Assembly (NCBI GenBank): GCA_033439795.1 | Contig: JAUTDP010000005.1 | Location: forward strand, 2,199,001 to 2,263,000 | Direction: 5' to 3' | Source: Sordaria brevicollis | Lineage: Eukaryota; Ascomycota; Sordariomycetes; Sordariales; Sordariaceae | DNA length: 64,000 nt | In this document: positions 26,336 through 39,215 of the stretch, one piece after another | Position numbering within the stretch: the first letter of the stretch is position 1 | Layout of the letters: each line of letters starts with the position of its first letter | Made by a program: the position numbers and the translations under genes | Notes under the pieces: generated by a model | Database searches by the model: none | Seen by the model: the letters and a program-made list of their open reading frames with translations, nothing else | Told to the model about the DNA's origin: nothing

Positions 26336-27227
26336 CGGGTATTATTAAGGGCCGTAGAAGTATTAAATATTTAGGATTTAGAGATTTTAATAGCTAATTA
26401 TAGATATAATTTCCTACTTAACGTTAATAATTCTATATAAGCCTATAATAATTATTATCGTATTCGGTATATAATAATATTAGAATATAATAGTAAAATA
26501 ATTAAACGAATTTATAATATAAAGTAAATATAAAAATAAAGGTTAATAATTATTATTATAGCGAATTATATTAATAAATTTCTATTTATATTTAACTTTC
26601 AAAACGGATATTAATAAAATAATATAACCGATATAAAGTTAATTTACTTTATTTTACCGAATATAAAAACCTAATCGATTTATTCGTTTAATAATTATAT
26701 TTATAGCGATATACGGTTAGGCCTCTATTCGAAACGCTAATTAGTATAGGGTAAATACTAAATTAAAAACTATATATATATAATTAGGGTAAATTATTTT
26801 ACGGGTTTATTATTAAGGATATATAGTATTTTAATTAATAGCCGGTTATAAAATAGGAGAAGCGGTAAAGCGGACGAACTCTATTTAATAAATTTAGTAT
26901 TAATATTATAGATTAATAATTAGGTATTAGATATATTCTAATTTAATATATTTATATATTTATACGGAATTTCTATTTAATATTTATTTCCGGCGCTTTA
27001 TATAGCGTTTTATATAAATATTATTATTTCGATAAGGAAAGTCCTTAATATATAATTTATTATTAAATTAATATAGAAAATATATTTTAAAAGGATAATT
27101 AATAATATTAAAATATAAAATAAAATTTATAAATTATATAATTTAACGGAAAATTTAAGAAATAAAACGAAATTGCTTCGCTTCCGACTTTATTTCCTAA
27201 AATTTCCCTCTTTTCTAATTCTAATTT

Positions 27228-27335
27228 ATTCCTTATATTTTTTATTTATTACTATTCTTTACGCTTTTAAATACGATTTACGGTTATTAATTATTATTAT
27301 ATCTTTTCGTATTTAATTATTAAAATATTTTATTT
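27228..27335 (+). repeat. RIP-diverged direct repeat, left copy
   Basis: This segment, containing TTTACGCT...TACGG...TATTAA and ending TTATTAAAATATTTTATTTA, matches 29,175-29,285 in the same orientation. The differences are mostly C/T and G/A. The pair is separated by about 1.9 kb that includes a GC-normal island. Confidence 0.6.
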
Positions 27336-28030
27336 AGCTTTTTTGAAACGCCCATCCTCCACGTTGGAGTTGCGCGGGCCCCGAACCATGGATTTTAACC
27401 CCGGAGTTCTTGAACGCAGGTCGTGCCATGGGCCCGCGCTGCTCAACTGGAAGGAGCGGCGTTTCTGTCTATCGCGGTTCGAATTACTGAAATTGCGGAG
27501 CCCCCCAGATCCACATCCTGCCAAAACGGGCAATTTGAGTTCAGCTGAATTCGAGATACGAATTGAAAGGCCGATGCACCCTTCAGAATCAACGTCGCAA
27601 ATACCAAAGTGGTACCGTTGTGTTGGTCTAATTATTCCGGACAGAATGGTACCGGTTGCATCAAATTCCAACGAGCGGTTGTTGAGAAAAATGAGAAAGA
27701 AGATCGGAAAAATCGAATTTGGCACGAAAACGCCGGCCAAAAATTGTTAATGCATTCCGGGAACGACGGTCACGAGACCGCGACCAAAAATTGTTAGTGG
27801 ACTTAGAAAAAAAAAAAATTTCTAGAAAAATTTCGAAAAATCGCTAAGTTTTTTTCTAAAGCCTATAACCCTAACCCCGGAAGTAAAGGGGGTACCAATA
27901 TATAGAGCGGAAGAAGGCGAGTAAAATGCACCCCCTTGGGAATTTCTATACCCCCTACTGAGGGAGAAAAATGACTTTGAAAAAATTTGACGGATAGGTA
28001 GAAGAAAAAAAATTCGAAAAAAAATCGAAA
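27335..28030. other. GC-normal island inside the RIP block, with mutually antisense open frames
   Basis: About 700 bp keep normal composition between mutated flanks. At 27,343-27,750 (+) a 135-codon frame is open, and on the minus strand 27,330-27,740 a 136-codon frame is open over the same bases. I recognise no domain in either, and a double-open stretch of this size can arise from a low density of stop triplets. The end has two direct copies of CCAAAAATTGTTA (about 27,738 and 27,784). It could be single-copy DNA, a late insertion or a solo LTR. I do not call a gene. Confidence 0.5.
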
Positions 28031-28118
28031 AATATTAAATAAAATAACTTTTAAAAACGTTAGGTGGTAGTAGGGGTAATAATAATAATAAACAATAATA
28101 ATAATAACAGTAATAAGA

Positions 28119-28316
28119 ATAAATAATAAATAATAAATCATAAATAATAAATAATAAATAATAAATAATAAATAATAAATAAAAAAAAAAAAAAAAAAAA
28201 AAAATAAATAATAAATAATAAATAATAAATAATAAATAATAAATAATAAATAATAAATAATAAATAATAAATAATAAATAATAAATAATAAATAATAAAT
28301 AATAAATAATAAATAA
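28119..28316 (+). repeat. Heptanucleotide satellite (AATAAAT)n split by a 24-bp A tract
   Basis: Near-perfect 7-bp units run from about 28,119 to 28,316, interrupted by A(24) at 28,181-28,204. The array is followed by a purine-only stretch and then by AAAT tetranucleotide runs up to about 28,920. Confidence 0.9.
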
Positions 28317-28319
28317 CAA

Positions 28320-28620
28320 CTTAAAGGAAAATACTATTTGAAGAGGAAAGTTGGGGAAGCGGAAAATAAAGAAAAAAAAAAGAAAGAGAGGAAAATAAAA
28401 AGAACAAAGGAAAAAAAGAAGAAAAGGGAAAGAAGACAAAAAGAAGAAAAAGAGAAAGAAATAAGGAAAAAAAGAACAAAGAAACGAAAGAAAGGAAGAA
28501 AAGAAAATACATAGAATAAGAAATTAAAAAAAAAGCGAAAAAAATAATAAAGAAATTAAATATTACGGAAGAAAATAAGGATATAAATAAGAAAGAAAAA
28601 AACACTACATAATAAAATGG
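28320..28620 (+). repeat. Polypurine (A/G) tract
   Basis: Almost 300 bp of the plus strand consist of A and G with few pyrimidines. It is a simple-sequence tract next to the heptanucleotide array. The minus-strand open frames here, rich in Phe and Ser, are products of the low complexity and not genes. Confidence 0.8.
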
Positions 28621-29174
28621 TAAAAAGATATATTAAAAAGAAGGGTAAAAGAATAAAGATGTGAAAAGGTTAAAAAATAAATTAAGAAATAAATAAATGA
28701 ATAAATAATTAATTAAAAAAATCTATAAATTATTATTTTAGATGAATTATTAAAAAAATCCATAAATTATTATTTTCAATAAATAAATAAATAAAATCAA
28801 TTAATAAAAAAATAAGAAAAGATTAAACAAATGAATACACAAATAAATAAATAAATACACAAATAAATAAATAAATAAATAAATAAATAAACAATTAAAT
28901 AAATCAATAAATTAAATAATAAATAACTTATATACACATTAAGATTAAAATAATTGATATATTTAATTTAAATCTAAATAAGAAATACCCTAAAAGTAAA
29001 AGAACCTTTATAGGAAAGGGGGGGATAGAATGGGCGTTTCATTGTCTCCGTTGGGCATATCCGGCTCCGCCCAAGGGACTACTATTTTATATATTATATT
29101 AATAAATATTTTTAATCCTTATAATATATTACAAACGGCCTTTGGGTTTTTAATTTATTATTCGTTTCGCGGGC

Positions 29175-29285
29175 AGGTTTTATTTTCTACCTTCTATTAT
29201 TTACGCTTCTAAGTATAACCTACGGATATTAACTTATTACCTTATATTACTATTTGGTTATTAAAATATTTTATTTAACTTTTCG
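29175..29285 (+). repeat. RIP-diverged direct repeat, right copy
   Basis: Partner of 27,228-27,335 in the same orientation, sharing the core TTTACGCT and the end TTATTAAAATATTTTATTTA. The two may be long terminal repeats or adjacent copies of one mutated element. Confidence 0.6.
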
Positions 29286-32210
29286 CTAATTACGTTATAG
29301 ATATTTCGGTATTTTTAGTATATTACGAATAATTTTTAGACTTTTAATTTATTATTCGTATTATAAATAAGCTTATAGAGCGGAATAATAAATATATTAT
29401 TATAAAAAATACTTTTAAAGATAGTAATACGGATATTATTATCCTTAATATATAAATATCCTATTATTTATATTTAATAAATTCGTTTAATTTATACCTC
29501 TAATAACCGAACGATTTTAATAATTATTAATCCTATAAGGATATTAAATTTAATAAGGGTCGGAATTTAATTTATAAAGATATTAAATTTAACGGTTAGG
29601 ATAGTAAATTAAAGGCGTACTTTATTACTTAGCGATTATTTAAAAAGAGGAAGATAAAAACAATATACGGTAACGAATTGCCCGCAGGTAGCGCCGGGAT
29701 TCGAAATTTACATCCTTTTCCGAATTATAACATATTAATTATTAATAAAAAACGTTTTAAAAAGGGAAATAATTAGGTTAATAAAGTAAATAATATCCGG
29801 TTCGTTTTAATAATTATATTAACGCTTTAAGGATAGAGAAATTTATTCCCGCCTTTCGATAATTTAAATTATTTTCCTTTCTATTATAATATAAAAAAGG
29901 ATTTACCCCTTAAGGTTTTTAGCGTTTAAATTCTTATTAAATATATATAGGTCGTTTACGAAATTGGCTTCCTACGGGTAAAACCCGGTTCCGATAAAGA
30001 GGTTCCATATTATCCAATTTTAAAGCTTTTCGATTTTTAAATATTAAAAACGTATAACCCTAATTAATTTTATTAATTTATTATTTTAATAATTTTATTT
30101 TTAATACTAAAACGGTTATAAAATTACTATTTATAATTATAAATTTATTTCGAAATTAAGGCGTTTAATTTTCTTTCCGTTAATATATTATCTATATAAT
30201 TAATATTAATTAAATTATACCCTACTATTTAAATTCTTCTACGAAAAAATTGGATAGGATACGTAATTAATTATACGCCGAATATTATATTATATACATT
30301 TAATTTTTGGCTATACGAAGCTTTTATCGCCTAATTTTCGTTTATTAGACGGATAATATAATTTAAAATTAAAATTAATTATATAAATAGTAAAAAAGTA
30401 AAATAGAGGGAATTAATAACTTAATTTAATAATTATTTAAAGTACCCCGCTATAAAATTATTCGAAAAATTATTATTTAAAGAGGTTATAATATAAGGCG
30501 AAAAACGGTTATATTTTAAATAAATATTTCGAACCCCCCCCTTTAATTAGAAAAAGCGTATCTTGGTTTCTATTTTTAGTAATTTAATTTTATAGGAATC
30601 GCGATATCCGCCGGACTAACATAAGGGAAAAGGAAACGATATAGAGGTAATAAATATATTTCGTTTCCTATTTACCCCTTTATTTTAATTTATATTAAAC
30701 GACGGGGAAAGTAAATCCTCCCTTATAAATAGAATATTACGCGTATATTAATATTTATAATATAATATTTATATATTATAAAAATACGTTATTAGAATCC
30801 GCTTACGAAATATAAATTTTAATTATATTAAATAATATTAATTAAAAAATTTATTATTTAAAGAGTATATAGCGTAATGTATTAATTAATAATTAAAGTA
30901 GGTTAGAGCGCTAATTTAAATATATAGAGGCTAAAATTAATATTATAAGGGTATTTATTTATTTTATTAATATATATTTTAAAATATTATATTTAAAGAT
31001 TAATAAAGGTATTCCTATATATTACGCGGAGGCGCCTTATAATGTAATGTATATTTTCGAAGTTAAATTAGACGTAAGAATTCTTATTATACGGGCGGAA
31101 ATTAAAACGGTTTTTAATTAATATATTAAACCGGGGGCGGGGACTTTAAAAAAGGGTAAAAAGATATTTAACTTTTTAAATATAATATAAAGTAATAATT
31201 AAAAAAATTAAAAGCGTATTTTTTATATTTATTATATTATTTCGATATTATTTAATTTATACGTTAATAAAGTATAGGGGATTTATTCTAAATCCTACGT
31301 TAGTAGCGCGTAGCCCTTACGTAGATATAATATATATTGTATCTTTCTTTCGTTTAAATTCTTCGATAATTACTTATATTTTCTTCCCTTCTTATAACCT
31401 TTATACGCTATAATAATAATATATATTAAAAATAAAAATTTCTAATTATTCCGGTCTTTATATAACGAATATATTCCTAAAATTAAAAGGTAAATAATAT
31501 ATACTTAATATTATTTAATTTATTTTAATAATTATACCCTTAATTCTTTATACCGCCGGCCCTATACTACTTTTATATAGGCTATAATTTAAATAATTTT
31601 TATTTTCCCCTTAAAAGTTAACGTCGAAGTTATTAAATTTATTATTGCGTAATATATTTGTATTTAATTCTATAAATAACCCTCTACCCCTATTATTTTT
31701 AAAAATGTATTAACCTTCGATTATATAATGGGTACGAAATTAAATAAATAGACCTATTATCGATAATCCGGTATAAGTGGTAACGTTTATAAGTTCTTTC
31801 CCGGCCTTAGTATAAACGTATTCGAAATGGTCTTTTAGGCAAATATTGCGAAGGTATATAAATAAGAGGCGGGATCGGCTACGGAATTATAAATTATAAA
31901 GGATTTATAGAAATAGGCTAAATATTTATATTATATTATATATTATTTTTTTAATAAAATTTACGAAGTTATATATAATTGTATTTACGTTTATCTTAAA
32001 GATTATTAAGATTTAAATAAATTTAGCGTTTTATAGTTAGAGTATTATAATTTCCGGTAATTAATAGGCGGATAATAATATTATAATACTTTAAGAAATA
32101 AATAGTAATAGATTTAATTTATTTATAAAAGATTATTAAATATATAATTCTATTATTTTTACTTTCTATTTAGATAAAATTTTACCTTCGTTTTTATTTT
32201 AAAAGAATTA

Positions 32211-32392
32211 AAATTAATAGGGGGGATATACGAATTAAACGCGATTTAAAATTAATAGGGGGGATATATAATAACCCCCCTTCCTTCCCCCCTATTAATT
32301 TTAAATCTTTTTAGGTTCGTATTCTCCCGATATATATCCCCCTTATTAATTTTAAATCGCGCTTAGTTCGTATATCCCTTTATTAATTTTAA
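32211..32392. repeat. Palindromic G-run/C-run repeat, cluster of five arms
   Basis: Two G-run arms (about 32,211 and 32,248) and three C-run arms (about 32,286, 32,340 and 32,378) of the TTTAAAATTAATAGGGG family lie within 180 bp. The 32,248 and 32,286 arms form a hairpin. Confidence 0.7.
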
Positions 32393-35300
32393 AATTATAA
32401 CCCTTTTATTTTATTAATCCTTTATTTATTATTAAAGAATTATATACGGATTTTTAATTAATTTATACGAATTATTATATTATATAATTTTAAAAGGGTA
32501 GGGTATAAATACGAAATTAACGTAGAATTACCCTATATTAAAAATACGTTAAATTATATTTAAATTCTATTTTATAAGTATTTAAATATTATTAAAATTG
32601 TCGTCCGAAAGAATAATATTATTAAAATATATACGATCGCCTTTGTTATTTTCGATAATTATATTTTTTAAATCCGTTTCCGTTTATACGGTTAATTAAT
32701 TAGGGTCGTAGATAATTGTTTATTTATTTATTCGTAGAGGTCGGATTTCCTTTATATTAAAGGCGTTAAATTTTAATTTTAATAGTATTATTAAATTATT
32801 TTATAAAATATTTAATATATTAAATCTAACGTTACTAAATAGCCTAAGCGTAATATATCTTTAATACGCTTATTTATTTTAATATATAGTATAAATATAA
32901 TTAATAATATTTTTATTTATAAATAGGTTTATATACTTATTGGCTTTATACGTTCGTATATTATTTTTTAATCCCTTTTGAATTAATATAATATATAGGC
33001 CAATTATAGAAAATCGTATAAATATAGTGCGAATATTATATATAGAATTCTTATTAAATTTAATATCTTCGGTATATAAAGTATTAATATATTTTAATGT
33101 TTAATTAATAGGCTTCTATTCGTTACCGGTTATAAAATAACGTATTATATTAAAGCGTAGGATAGTATCCGCGAACGGCTTATTTATAATTTCGGGGCGA
33201 AGTAATTATATTAAATAAAATATTTCGGGCTTATAATTATTAGATTTATTATTATAAAATAAAATAGGAAGTAAATTTATAATTTCGCGAAATATATTAT
33301 AATTTCCTATAAATATAGTTTCGTTAAATATTATAAAGATGTAAATAATTTATAAGTACCGATATATATTACGGTAGTCCGTATTTATCTTCTCCGGTAA
33401 TATTTCGTATTTAAATTATATAATTAGGGAAAAAATATTATTATAAATAGAATATAATTACTCTTCGATATAATCCCTTTTTATATAATATAGTACCTAA
33501 TATACCGAAGATTTTATAAAATTGGATTTGGGTAAATAATTATATTGGATTAATTTTATAATAAAGAAGGTTAGAATTCTTAAAATAAATAAATCTTCTA
33601 ATAAACGTCGATTATTATAAAATTTAATCTTTTTTTTCTTTATTCGGGTGTTCCTCCTAAGGTTATTAATATTCCGAATTATTAAGGGCTAAAAAATACG
33701 GAAAATTATATTAACGTAATTTATAAGGATATAAAAAAATGTAAAGATAGTAAAAATTTACTATTTACGGTCGTAAATGTAATTAACTTTAAATTAATTA
33801 AAGACGATATAGCGGATGAAAGATATTATTTTTTAATCGCTATATATTAAAATAAATCGGTCTTTAAAATCGTTTTTATCGAACTTAAAAATATCGAAGA
33901 ATAGTTTATTATATAATCGATAAATATTAATAATTTTACTTTTATTTTTTATAATTATAAATATTTATAATATATAATTTACATTAGTTTTAATTTATTT
34001 AATAATCGGGAAAGTTAAAATATTCTATTCGGGTTATTACCCCCGGCCGTAAAATATAGAAGTTAGCCGCCTTTTAATAATATAATATATTACTTCGTAG
34101 AAAAATAGTGGAATAATATTAAAGTAATTAAAGAATTATTTAATTTCGAATTTAATATATAAACGCTATTAAACCGGAGTAAATAGGCTATAAACGTTAA
34201 AATTACCGATAAAGAAGTATATAATAAGATTTTATATAACGTTTTATTATTTAATATTAAACCTATTAATACGGTTTATAAAATTAAAATTATTATAAAT
34301 AATAATTATATTAAGATTATAGTTAATAAATTTGAAATTAGCTTTAATAATATTAATATAAAAATAGGTATTAAGAAAGTAAATAAATATATATTATAAA
34401 AATCTCCGCAAATCGGTTAATTATATTGAATATAATTTTATATAACGATATTATATTAAAGCGAACTAATATATTATATATACGAATTTATATAAAATTA
34501 CTTTTAAAATAAATATTAAATAATTATAGGATAAAAATACTCTTTTAAAGCGCGAACGAATTTATAATAATAAACGTTATAATAATAATTTTATTATAAA
34601 CGTCCTATTATTTTTAAGGATTGAATTTCTATTAATATAATTTTTATAATACGTATTATTATATATATAGTATTATAAGTAAGGAAATTAAATTTGGCGC
34701 GTATTAGGCTATAATTTTATAAGTATTACGGAGCCGAGACCGAATTTAAATAATATTTAAAATATTTTTAATAATAGGATTATAGGATATATTATTAATA
34801 TTATTAAATAATTTAGTAAGAAATTATTAAAAATTTAGTTAATATAAGAGTATTTTAAATTCGGAATAGAGGGAAGTTTTAAAATACGTTTTAAATTATA
34901 TATAAAATTAGTATATTATATAGGATAGAATAGAATTTTTAAAGGAAAAGGGTTTAAAAATATTAGAATTATTTTATTTTAAATATAAATAAATTCCGTA
35001 ATTGGTAAATATTTACTATATAAACGGATATTAAAGGGCGAAAATAAATAAATTAAAACGTTTATTAAATTAATATAAATTTAAATTACTTTAATATATA
35101 AATAGAAAAACGAAGTATTATCGTAAATTTAAACGATATAACCGGATTTGAATATAAATTTTATCGAAGGAATTCTAAATAAAAATGGATTTTTCGGATC
35201 CTAATTTTAATATAAAATCTTTATTAAATAATATATTATATTCGGTTTGCGATTCGTCGGTTTGTTGTTTATCGGGTTCGGTTTGTATTATATACGACGA

Positions 35301-35548
35301 TATAACGTATAGGCTTTAAATTTACGACGTTCGGATAAAGGAAGAAAAAATTGAAATTGGTTTATCGATTTAAATTAATTAATAGGATATAAATATATTA
35401 AAAATATTAAGAAGTAATAGCGGAGAAAATAAGATTGGTAAAAATATTATAATAATTGTCGATTATATATATTAAATATATTAGAGATTTTAAGGAAGTA
35501 TTTTTATAGATTAGACCCTTTTGTTTAGGTTGTGTTTAGACCGTAGTA

Positions 35549-35652
35549 AGTTGCGTAGCTTGGAACCTGCGGGTTTAAAAATGGTGTAATATTTGATTAG
35601 TAGGGGGTATATATCCCCATTTGGACCCGCAAAGTTCCAGCCGCAGCGTACG
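35549..35652. repeat. Foldback repeat at the right edge of the AT-rich block
   Basis: The left arm (35,549-35,583, containing GGAACCTGCGGGT) is an imperfect inverted copy of the right arm (35,619-35,650, containing ACCCGCAAAGTTCC). The left arm also matches 15,999-16,052 in direct orientation over about 50 bp, with C-to-T type differences. The same small element family thus occurs on both sides of the last 19.5 kb of the block. Confidence 0.6.
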
Positions 35653-35735
35653 GAGGTTTGAGAGAATGAAACTAATCGTCATTATCGTTATTAAAGAATC
35701 GACCGAAAAACGGTAATTTTCGAAGTATTAAGGAA

Positions 35736-38700
35736 TTTGCGGGCGGCCGCAGCGTTAATACTAACACTTGGCGCCAAGACTTTTAAATGCAAGAGGAAGG
35801 ATGGACATAGGAATGGGTGTCCATATTGTCCGCAAAGTACACACTCCCACCTTCCAAAACGAGAACGAGACATTATTGGTTTAACCAAACGAAAAGGTCT
35901 GGCCAGGGGTCCCCCACCCCTACCACAATAAAAATGGGCAGCCTTTACTGGCCTGACTGGCTGCGAATGGCTTTCCGCCAATTCAGCCTTATTCGGTCGA
36001 GCCGGCCGTCAACGACACACACAAGGACTCGACTGGACAGTACTGGTAGATTGCAAGCCGAGGCAAGGGACGTGTGAGGTGAGGTGTGGTGGGTGTGGTG
36101 TGTGAAGTGGAAAAGCCGACTGCAGGAGATATCTCTCACTTGATCCCGCCAACACTCCGACTCCGACTTTTGACCTTCCAGAGATGGTTCTTCTAAGAGA
36201 TTTGGCGACGCAGTTTCCACCTATCCATCACTTGTTTGGTAAGACAAGCCACAGAAGGCCTCGACTTGTCCACCAAAGCGACAGACAATCCACATTACTT
36301 ACTTCTATCCCCAGCTTGCCCCAGCCTGAAACAAAACTCTTTGGCTGCCTTCTCGATTGGGATGTTCGTTTTCTGGCGCAGGTAACACGGCACCACGGCC
36401 GGGGTCACACAGAAATTGCGTCCAACTTCCAGGGTGCCCGCCAAGAGATGTGTTTGAATGTGTGGATGGATGGGATGGCAGCAATAACAGAAAACGACAA
36501 GACACTTCAGCCGGCAGCGTCAACACCACCTGCGATGACGGATGCCATGTACGTACATACGTATTCTCGGGTTTCGATATGACTAGGCAGCCGACCGAAC
36601 ATGTTCCCCAAAGCGAACAACAAGCCGACGGGAGTCACTCCATTGCATCGAGAGACGGCCGGACCGTGACCGTCGTGACGGAATGCAGTTCGCTCCGGTC
36701 GGCGGTGGAAATGCTGAAAATGGCTCGAGCGCCCCATGTCCCTGTGAAGTTGTGAACGGCTTGCGGTGATGTCTTTGGCGTTCCCTCAAAAGCACCTACC
36801 TAGAACAACCTAGCGTGCCATGCGCAGAGTGGCCCGTCCGCTTAAAAGCCGATTTCTCATTGGGCAGATGACGGGTGTGTCCAACGATAGACGGCCAGCT
36901 GGGGCCGCTACGAACTGTGGAAAGGGAAGAGGTGCGGTGGGGCCGAGACGCAGGCAATGTGAAGCTAAACGATCGTTTAATAGGTATATTTTCTTCCGTC
37001 CTAAAACTTTACAAACTAGAACGGAGCTTGACTTTGAAGTTGTTTTCGTTGCTACATGGCCGCGTCATCCGTCTCAGAAATCAATGCCCGGTGTCCGATC
37101 TCGCTTTGATCATTTTATTGTGTTTTCTTTCGTCTGATGCATGCCCTATGTGGACGTTAGTCGGTCGGTCAAACAACGATCGATAGACACCTGCAACCTC
37201 AACTGCATGCCAGTTGTTGTTGCTTCTTACAGGACATTATGCTTGACGGATCCGAGGCTTTCAGCCTACATCACACGTCTGAACCCACGACTTCCGTCCT
37301 CACGATCATCACCCCTTAAAAGGGTCATCAAGACTCAAAAGTCTCAAGCATGGTTCCGGTGCCTTGGAGTGTGGATAACATCAGATCATGATGGCGATTA
37401 GCGTGACCCGAGGGAAGAGAAAAAAAGTCAATAGAGTGACTGTACGGCCGTTGCGAGCCGTTGATGGATCCCTTTTGTCACTGGTGTCACTGGTGCCTCG
37501 CCTGGAAAAAGAAGAAAAACCGCGAAGCCTCTAGGGGCACTTGGCCAAGTTGAGCTGAGATGGCTTGGCGACAGCGCGTCCAGAGTTCCGGGACCGCAAC
37601 TGAGTGGAAGGCCGTGACGGCGTGGGCTGGCTTGCGGGCTGCTCGCGGCTTGCTAGCACCACTTGAGTCTAGGTGCTTCTCGTGGCTCGAAACGAAGCGA
37701 TTCCCTAAACCATTCTGCGTGAAGTCAGCCCCTCCGTTGAACCAAAAGGGCGTTGCCAAGATGGGAAACCTGGAAAGCCCGGTGGAGGGTAGTGGAGGGG
37801 GGAAGGAACAGTCGGTAGGGGGTTGAGAGATTCGATATTGGGGACCGCCTTCCGCGAGAGAGGCCCCCCTGTCTTTTTTTCTTTGCATCTCACTCAACCC
37901 GGACGGTTAGGTGAGTGACCGGGACTGCACCTTTCAGAAGTTCCCTTGTACCTACCGTGTCCAGTTAGGGTGCTCTGTGGGTGGTGTGAATGCCTGCACT
38001 AGACTCTAGTTGGTGGTACCAAGTTAGGTTTTCTCTCTGGAAAGCTCCTCCTTGACTCCTTCCTTCGCTACGCTACACTCCAGTCTTTCCATTACTACTT
38101 TCCTCCACCACCTTCTCCCCGTCGTGCTCGCTCCTTCCTTCAGCTCCGTATTTCGCACGAACACAATCCGAACGGCTGCCCGAGTTCCATCTCTCTTGCC
38201 CTGTCTTTTGCCCAATTCCCGTCTCTCTTTTTCGCCCTTTCCACCTACAACCAATTCACTTCCGGCCCGGACAAGCCCTGACTCCTAGGAAAACTTACCT
38301 TACCACATCACTTTCCCAGCAAGAGCTTGATTTTCATTCAGTTGCCCATTTTCACCCCCTGCCACCACACTATACAACTTGGCTTTGGATCTGACCGTTT
38401 CCTTCCTTATTCCTTTGATACCTTACTCCGTACCTCTACCACGTTTTGACGACCACCCCTGGATTATCTCATCACTCCCTCCTTTACACTGACTGGACTT
38501 CCTTCTCTGTCTGCCCGCGACCTCCGTCTTTCTCTATCGCGCATCTCGACCTGGCTTACACAAGCATCACACCCAAACCATCAACTGTCACCATCCCGCC
38601 AGCAGCGCACCGCCGAGAGCACCCTCTCATGCGCCTCCACCCTCCGTCGGACTCGGCCTTTCTATGCTAAGCTTTTCCCACCCTGGCGATCACTCCACAG

Positions 38701-39215
38701 AGTCACACCTCCCCACACTGACGACGCCCAAGCCGAGCGACTTCACTACCCAAGACGCAGCCAGGCAGCTTGAAGAAAGGCGATTGTCGGTCTCGACTTT
38801 GTGTATCTGTCGCCTTCTTCTACCATCCAGGTCCCTGCATCACCTGCTCATCGGGTTTCAAGCTCAGGGAGAAACGACACCTGCCAAGTGAGGATCCGCT
38901 CACGACTTTCGTTGTCTCACCTCTCTTTCGCTTGAACCCAATTCTCTCTGGCGGCAAGCTATCATTACCTGGCACGGAGCTGGGCAACATGCCAAAAAGC
39001 ACGGATTAGGAGGAGGAAGCCACCAGCAAACAACCGACAAACGGACTCCTTAGATCGCTTCCAGGCGGTGACGGCGACCCCCTTGACGATACCGATTCAG
39101 CAAACGTCGCCGACAGACGGATTGGGGGATTTGGGATTTACAGGTAGCCAGGCCTGCTAGAGTTGAAGCGCACGTTGTGCACCCGCCCACACGGAGAGCG
39201 GGAAGGTGTCAACTC
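35736..39215. other. Intergenic DNA, promoter and long leader of the PH-domain gene
   Basis: Composition returns to normal. Between 35,740 and about 38,000 I find only short overlapping frames with no recognisable domain. From about 38,040 the plus strand is strongly pyrimidine- and C-rich, a typical long Neurospora leader. It contains several small upstream reading frames (for example 38,446-38,670 and 38,770-39,009) that could restrain translation of the PH-domain protein. Transcript ends cannot be set by eye. Confidence 0.5.

Larger units (their letters stand above)
10070..35735. repeat. AT-rich heterochromatic block with the signature of RIP
   Basis: Base composition changes abruptly near 10,070 (just before a TTA run) and returns to normal near 35,735. 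Inside, TpA dinucleotides dominate, CpA and TpG are scarce, C or G is mostly left in runs or as CpG, and stop codons crowd all six frames. This is what repeat-induced point mutation leaves after hitting transposon copies in Neurospora and relatives; such DNA is normally cytosine-methylated and H3K9-methylated. Pairs of related segments that differ mainly by C/T and G/A (for example 27,228-27,335 against 29,175-29,285) support this. I cannot assign the underlying transposon families by eye. GC-normal islands inside are listed separately. Confidence 0.92.

Noticed and set aside
35691..37900. Several frames of 90-136 codons on both strands
   Set aside because: They overlap one another antisense, lack motifs and have no supporting splice structure.
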